A program made the translations under genes and the position numbers. 64,000 nucleotides of DNA, taken from positions 16,701,001-16,765,000 of the forward strand of contig NC_134546.1 of the NCBI RefSeq assembly GCF_050624435.1. Direction: 5' to 3'. Each line of letters starts with the position of its first letter. The stretch's first letter is position 1. This stretch comes from Tenrec ecaudatus. Its lineage: Eukaryota > Chordata > Mammalia > Afrosoricida > Tenrecidae. The notes beneath the pieces are model-generated. The model had not been told where the DNA came from. It ran no database searches and worked only from the letters and a program-made list of their open reading frames with translations. This document shows positions 58,546-64,000 of this stretch, piece by piece.

Positions 58546-59589
58546 TTGTTTGTTTGTTTATGTTTGTTTACTGCAGCAGAAGGGGGGGACACGAGGAATC
58601 TCAGAGAGGACAGGGGCCTGGAGATCTACACAGTGACTCCCTGATCTGCTCCCGCCCGGGTGACTCCTTGGGCCTGGAGACCCTTGGAAGCCCGTCTGTG
58701 GAGGCCACCACAGCAGAAGGAACAGAGGAAGTGGAACTGGGGAGAGGAGAGCAGAGAGAGTCCTGTGGGGCTGCCGGAATCCTCAGGACTTGTGTTTTCA
58801 ATTATTCTCAGTTGAGCCTCTTGTTCCACTGGCTGCCTAAAACCTCGGGGAGCCTTCCTGAGAGCATATTGTCTGCAACATTTGGCCAAGAGCAAAGCCA
58901 AAAAGAGGAGCCAGGCTCGAAAAGGTGAAAGTGGGAAGAAGCGCGTGGAGATTGCGCCCGGGCCGAGACCCCCTTCGTTCCCACAGCGAACTGCAGGACT
59001 TTGCAAAGGCGATGGGACACTTTCCAGGCCAGAGGCCGCTGGAGCAGATGGGCAGCAACTGGTGGATGTGAGCAGGGGCAGGGCAGCCCTTTGAGCAGAG
59101 GTGTCAGCCCCCTACTCTGGACCAAGCTGGGAGGATTGTGTGTTGAAATTCAAATTGGCGGAGAAATGTAAAGAATGGACGGGTCAGTGATGGCAAGTTC
59201 CACTCACGGGGGCTGACCCGGCAGTTCTGGATGACGGCAGGGTGGGGTCAAGGAGGCTCCTCCTCTCTGGTGGACGCCCCACCCCCCGACATTCTTCTCC
59301 CCACTTTTAGAAACAGGGCTTTGCTCTTCTGACAGGAGACTCGCTGGCAGCACAGAACCCAAACCAGACAGCACACTGTTGGAAACTGGAACCACAAGTT
59401 GCACGGGAGGCTGGCACCGTGCCTACCCAATGACAGGCTTCCCATTCCCAAACCCGAGGCCCTCCTTCAGCCTGGCTTTCCTGAGGTCTTCCGATCCGTG
59501 AGACAGGAGTCTTCAAACAAACACCTGTTTTCACTTAAGTAAACTTGACCCAAAATGATGCAGCATGTTTACATGATGTCATGGTTCGG
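58546..59589. other. Intergenic, no recognisable element
   Basis: About 1 kb. A basic reading frame at 58882-59094 does not resemble a protein I know. Confidence 0.45.
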
Positions 59590-59705
59590 ATCATTCGCAT
59601 TATTTCCTGAGCAGCTACCATATGCAGGATGGAGGAGTGTCAGATACAGGAATCTATTCCCGTTCCACAGATGCAGAAATTAGGACTCAGAGAGATGGAA
59701 ACAGA
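59590..59705 (+). mobile_element. MIR fragment
   Basis: TTTCCTGAGCAGCTACCATA, then CCACAGATGCAGAAATTAGG and ACTCAGAGAGATGG in MIR order. Confidence 0.65.
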
Positions 59706-59717
59706 TTTCTCCCTCTT

Positions 59718-59912
59718 ACTGCTATCAAGACAGTTCCTACTCATAGCGACCCTGTAGGACAATGTAGAACTGCCCCTGGGTTTTCTGAGTCTCAAACTCT
59801 TTACAGGAGTAGAAAGCCTCATCTTTCTCCCAAGGAGCAGCTAGTGATTTCAAACTGCTGACCCTGTCGTTATCAGGCCAACCGATAAACCACTACACCA
59901 CCAGGGCTCCTA
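59718..59912 (-). mobile_element. AfroSINE copy, full length
   Basis: CTCATAGCGACCCTGTAGGA, TTTACAGGAGTAGAAAGCCT, TTTCAAACTGCTGACCCTG, and AACCACTACACCACCAGGGC on plus. Confidence 0.85.
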
Positions 59913-61448
59913 TAAAACATGTCTCGAGTTCCACAATTAAAATAGATCCAGAAAGGGGATTCAGGTCCAGCTTGATCTAGCGCCTAAGCTTAGACTCACC
60001 CTTCCTCCCTTGCTCTCTTCCATTCCTCCTGTTTTCTTTGGGGTAGAGCCTCAAAGGAGGCCTGTTCAAGGGAACAGGATGAGCCACATCCCTCAGTCCT
60101 GACACCCCATCTCTTTATCACTCCATGCCTTTCTGCTTCACACCACCTTCCCAAGACCCAGTGACCACAGCTCACCTGTGAAGTCTTAGCTTTCACTGGA
60201 AGACACTCTAGATATGTGGGGAGTTTTTCTGTTTCTTTGTTTTCTTTAGACTAACAGCAGGGAAGTACATACTTCCTAGAACAGCCCACCTTACAAGAGA
60301 ATCGAAATCCAGTTTTAAAGTCAACACGTGCCTGTCCATTGGCCAACCCATCTGCCTTGTAATGGGCTCAGCTCTGGGCTGGGCTGAATTGTGGGACTGG
60401 GAAGAGAGGGAAAGAGCCAGTCCCAGCTCGTCAAGACGTTTAAAATGAGCGACACGCAGTTATTGGTCTCTGTCTGAAGCAAAGAAGAGAGAAGAACAGC
60501 AAAGGCTCATGGAAACAATTCATCCAAGGCCGACGGACCGTGCGAACCCCACGCCTCACTCGCTGAGTCCGGAACTGGATGGTCCCTGTCCACCACTGCT
60601 GACCACGCCGCACAGGATCGCAGTAGGAGGTCTGGACAGGGTGGAGAGAAAAGTAGACAAAACTCAAAATTGTTTAAAAAGACCAGGCTTTCTGGTGTGA
60701 GAGAGATGAATGGGACCCCCAAGATTATAAGCTGAAATGACTCCTTAACCCTTTCTGCACCCCTGTAGCTCAACGTTCAGCCAAACCAGAGCCAGTCCTG
60801 GAAGGCAAACCATGCACCAGGTAGGCACACACTCCCTGGAACAGCCAGCCACACATGGGCAAAGGGCAGCTTTTTCCCAGAGGCCAAGCTCGAAAGACAG
60901 GGAGAGCAGCAGGAAACAGTGGAAAGAGGAAACACAGGGACAGTGGTCAATGCGCTGTTCCACTGTAGCCAGTGTCACCAGTCAAAATGTCACCTGGATT
61001 GTCCGATGGAAACCAATGTGCTCTGTCAACCTGCACCCAAATCAGTCTGTCCACCCATTCAACACATTTGAGGGTAAGTAAAACAGGACGGCTACAGAAA
61101 TCACGGAATCTTTGTGAAACAAGATCAGCACGTGAAGCTGTCCTTTCCTGACATGGCCTTTCCTGCGGTCTGTTTCCTCCTGAGGGTTCCCAGCTTAAGT
61201 CTGTATGCTTCTGCATGGTAGGTGGACTGGGTCCCAGTAAAATGGTTTTCAAATATGTATTATTGTTATTATAAAAGGAAATAAAATCTATATGCCTCTG
61301 AGAATTTCCAGCTCTCTAACCCTTCCCTCCCCCCACCTCCCCCCCACCCAAATTCTGAACTTTTTGAGTTATGTCACATCAAAACGGCAACTCTGGCAGG
61401 CCCCCTCAAGGGACTCAAATCATGTTTATTTGACAATGTTCTTGGAGT
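59913..61448. other. Intergenic, no recognisable element
   Basis: About 1.5 kb with chance frames only. Confidence 0.45.
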
Positions 61449-61449
61449 T

Positions 61450-61962
61450 GAGGTCGTTAGCTTATTGTGCCAACCTGGCCGATAAACTCATGTGGAGTTA
61501 GTTGAAGGGCTGAGGGATAAATGACTCTATGAGCCTCACCTTTCTAGTTCTCGGGTCTCTTGCTTTCTGATGGTCAGACCAGGATGCAGCTGCCTTAGCC
61601 AGTTCCCTGCTTCAGCTGGCAAGGCTGACTTCCTGTAAGACATCCCCAAGGAGAAGCCACAGGGACCTACCCCGATGCAGCCCTGGGTGCTGCAGCAGCC
61701 GTGTGGAGAACCCTGCCAGCACTGAGATGCTTACATGTTCACTGATTCGGCTTTCCTCCTGCAGTTGGCGTCATTGTGTGTGCTTTGTGAGATGGAGGAG
61801 GGCTTTGTGGATTGGCGTTGGACATATGGGTTAATGTAGGACTTGTAGGCTTGGGCAGCACTGGGTTGGGATGTTTTCTTGTGCACTTACCCTTTATCTT
61901 AAACATATATATATATATGAGTTTCTGTGGATTTGGTTCTCTAATGTACCCAGACTAATACA
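61450..61962 (+). mobile_element. Solo LTR, ERVL/MLT2-like family, copy E
   Basis: Begins at GAGGTCGTTAGCTTATTGTG and ends ACCCAGACTAATACA. GAGTT is present on both sides (61445-61449, 61963-61967), the first T of the element being shared with it. A (TA)n run at 61907-61918 replaces the usual TATAAAA area. Confidence 0.8.
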
Positions 61963-61967
61963 GAGTT

Positions 61968-62435
61968 CAGGGATGTCTTAGGATATGAAAGAAATCCCAA
62001 TCTCAAGTATGGTTTTAGGAGAACATTATTAGGTTTTAAACAGGACAAAGACACGCCGTCAGGATGAAGGAGCTCATCAGCAGGAGGCCATAATGGCATG
62101 GTGGGGCCTGGGGGCGGGGGGCTGCCATAAGGCGTGGAGCATAGAAAACTGTCACAAATTCATGATTGGTAGCAGAGCAATACCTCTCAGTTATAGGTGG
62201 GGCTACAGAAGCAGGAACAAGACCATAAAGGGGACACATGAATGATGTGAAGATAGATTGGTCCCAGGCCTTCCCACCAACGCAGTCAGGACTTGACTCA
62301 TGGCTGTAAGACCCCAGTACTATGGCGATCCCCATCGACAGCCCATTCACTGATCACAGAGACCTGTTTTAACACATTTTGTTTGGAATGAACCTGTGCA
62401 CATGTGAACTAGGACCCTAGATCACTCACTCACGC
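61968..62435. other. Intergenic, no recognisable element
   Basis: No gene or known repeat seen. Confidence 0.45.
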
Positions 62436-62616
62436 CCTGCCATCAAATAACGACCCTGGAGGACACAGTAGAACTGCCCGTGTAGATTTCCAAGACTGCA
62501 ACTCTATAGAGGAGTAGAAAGTCTTGTCCTGCCTCCCATGAAGCGGCTGGTGGTTTTGAACTACTGACCTTGTGGTAAGTAGCCCGGCACATAACCACTG
62601 ACCCACCAGGGCTCCC
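62436..62616 (-). mobile_element. AfroSINE copy, full length
   Basis: Tail, TATAGAGGAGTAGAAAGTCT, GCGGCTGGTGGTTTTGAACT and AACCACTGACCCACCAGGGC on plus. Confidence 0.85.
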
Positions 62617-63959
62617 AAGTAGCAATACTTTTTTACTTACCTTCATATCTATATGGGGCGCGGACTTCAGGTGCCAGGATCTTAGATAGAAAAGGGACTA
62701 TGACAAGCTCTTCCCTCTTAGAGCAAAAAGCCTAGTTGGGAAGCGGAAGACAAGCAGTTACAACACATAGGAGCAGCGTGGGAGAGCTCAGGCAGGAAAC
62801 AGAACCCAGGGCTTGGGATTGACCAGGAAAGCCATATTAACCCCAGAACTCTCTGGAGAAGCACAAAATCTATGTAAGTTTCTGCTCATCAGCCTTGGCA
62901 TCATGCCGTCACGGTGGGCAGATTTGTCATTGAACTTGGAGGGAACGTTAGGGTTGATCGTACTTAAATTGTGGGTCATGTGCCATTCAGTCAATTAATT
63001 AAGTGTGGGGTTACCTAGGGGACTCTTTAGAAAAGCAGGCTGTCCTCCAGGAGGGTGGAGTGACTGTGGGACGGAACAGCGTTGTTGTCCTGTGTAGGCA
63101 CCATCTAATGGACGTCTGCATCATGAGACATAAACATGGAAGATGCTGGCCAGCAGGTGAAACTCACAGGGGCCTGTTTCCGTGAGGGTAGTGCTCTGTG
63201 TGGCGCTGGGTAAGCAGCAGTAGGGGAATTGCTTGTTAAGAGATCCCCTGTAGCCACTCACCTGTGAGAAGGTAGCAGGAAGCACACCCCAACCCCCACC
63301 ACCTCAGGTGGACACAATGTGAGATTGTGCTCACCAGGGGCAGCCACTGGGGTGGGCCAAGGCAGGTCCATCTGGGTTCGGTAAAGCACTAAGCATGTCC
63401 TTTGATTCACGCCTTTAGGTGTTGAGTGTGCCAAGCGGTGTTGGGCAGGAGGGAATCTACATTTGGAAATGGGATGATGGATTCCCAGTCTCTCCTCCAC
63501 GCAGGGAAGCACAGGAGGCTTTCTGTCTGTCCTTCTCCCTCAGGACCTGGGCTGAGGGGCGTGAGGACCATCTGACGCTCATCCTGGGCTCCTCGTGGCT
63601 GCTCTGTGCTAGGGCCATGTTCAATCTTGCATGCAGACAGGGACCCACTGTTGGCGCCTCTCACAATCCACGGGGAGCATCAGAGAAGGTTAGGTCATCC
63701 ACAGGGACCACTCACCCTGCTCTGAGATGGGGCTGACGAGAGGGTCCCTGATTGGTACAGGGCCACACAGATGCTGGGGAGCCCCTCTCTTATGGCACAG
63801 AGAGCATGGGGCTGGGGCTAAGTGCCTTCCCTAACTGATGAGCCACAACGGGGCTCGGAAGAAAAGAAGGGGAAAAAGTTCCCGCTCTGGCCACAGAAAA
63901 CACCACTGGGAGAAGATGCCCACGTCCCCCAGGTTCCATTCCTTTCTGGGCCAAACTCC
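62617..63959. other. Intergenic, no recognisable element
   Basis: About 1.3 kb with chance frames only. Confidence 0.45.
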
Positions 63960-64000
63960 GAACCAACCCACTGCCATCAAGTCCTTTCTAACAGAACAGG
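63960..64000 (-). mobile_element. AfroSINE copy cut by the window end
   Basis: CCAACCCACTGCCATCAAGT is the usual tail of a minus-strand AfroSINE; the rest lies outside the window. Confidence 0.6.

Noticed and set aside
58882-59094. Small basic frame starting MAKSKAKKRSQARK
   Set aside because: Looks nuclear-localisation-like, but it has no known homologue that I recognise, no further exon structure and no supporting context.

Overview
The window looks like chromosomal DNA of an afrotherian mammal, most probably a tenrec (Echinops telfairi or a close relative). Three lines of sequence evidence support this. About two dozen tRNA-derived SINEs of the AfroSINE type are present, a family known only from Afrotheria. 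RTE retrotransposon pieces share their 3' end with those SINEs, as in elephant. Three copies of a hAT transposon match SPIN, a horizontally transferred family which among afrotherians has been reported from tenrec. Family names rest on recognition by eye; no database search was possible.

Gene content is low. At the left end (718-1252, + strand) are the last two coding exons of MXD1 (MAD1), the MAX-binding transcriptional repressor, followed by a 3' UTR of about 4.6 kb that appears free of transposons and ends near a polyadenylation signal at 5851. At 27295-28321 (- strand) is ASPRV1 (SASPase), the single-exon, retroviral-like aspartic protease of epidermis. Its protease domain is intact, but its N-terminal leader carries a one-base frameshift after the usual ATG and an in-frame stop, so the first usable in-frame ATG lies behind the membrane segment. 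The order MXD1 then ASPRV1 agrees with human 2p13. At 40944-41461 is a full-length processed copy of RPS24 with an open reading frame, inserted into a SINE. I see no other gene.

The rest is intergenic DNA built from layers of mobile elements. 5.9-11.5 kb holds a minus-strand L1 piece that contains a solo LTR and a SPIN copy, the SPIN copy itself split by a second hAT element. 14.8-17 kb has a tRNA-Gly/RTE chimera and a 1-kb purine-only tract. 18-24.8 kb has L1, RTE, MER20, LTR and SINE copies. 24.8-32 kb, around ASPRV1, is poor in recognisable repeats. 34.1-34.3 kb is an AT-rich palindrome. 36.6-43 kb has L2, SINEs and RTE pieces around the RPS24 copy. 44.8-64 kb is a dense mixture including a 2-kb young L1 3' part (56.1-58.2 kb) with a SPIN insertion. 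Five ~515-bp solo LTRs, all flanked by 5-bp duplications, form one ERVL/MLT2-like family.

I found no evidence for a novel multi-gene system. The observations most worth following are the broken ASPRV1 leader, the nested DNA transposons with exact target-site duplications, the solo-LTR family, the tRNA-Gly/RTE chimeras, the intact RPS24 retrocopy and the 34.2-kb palindrome.
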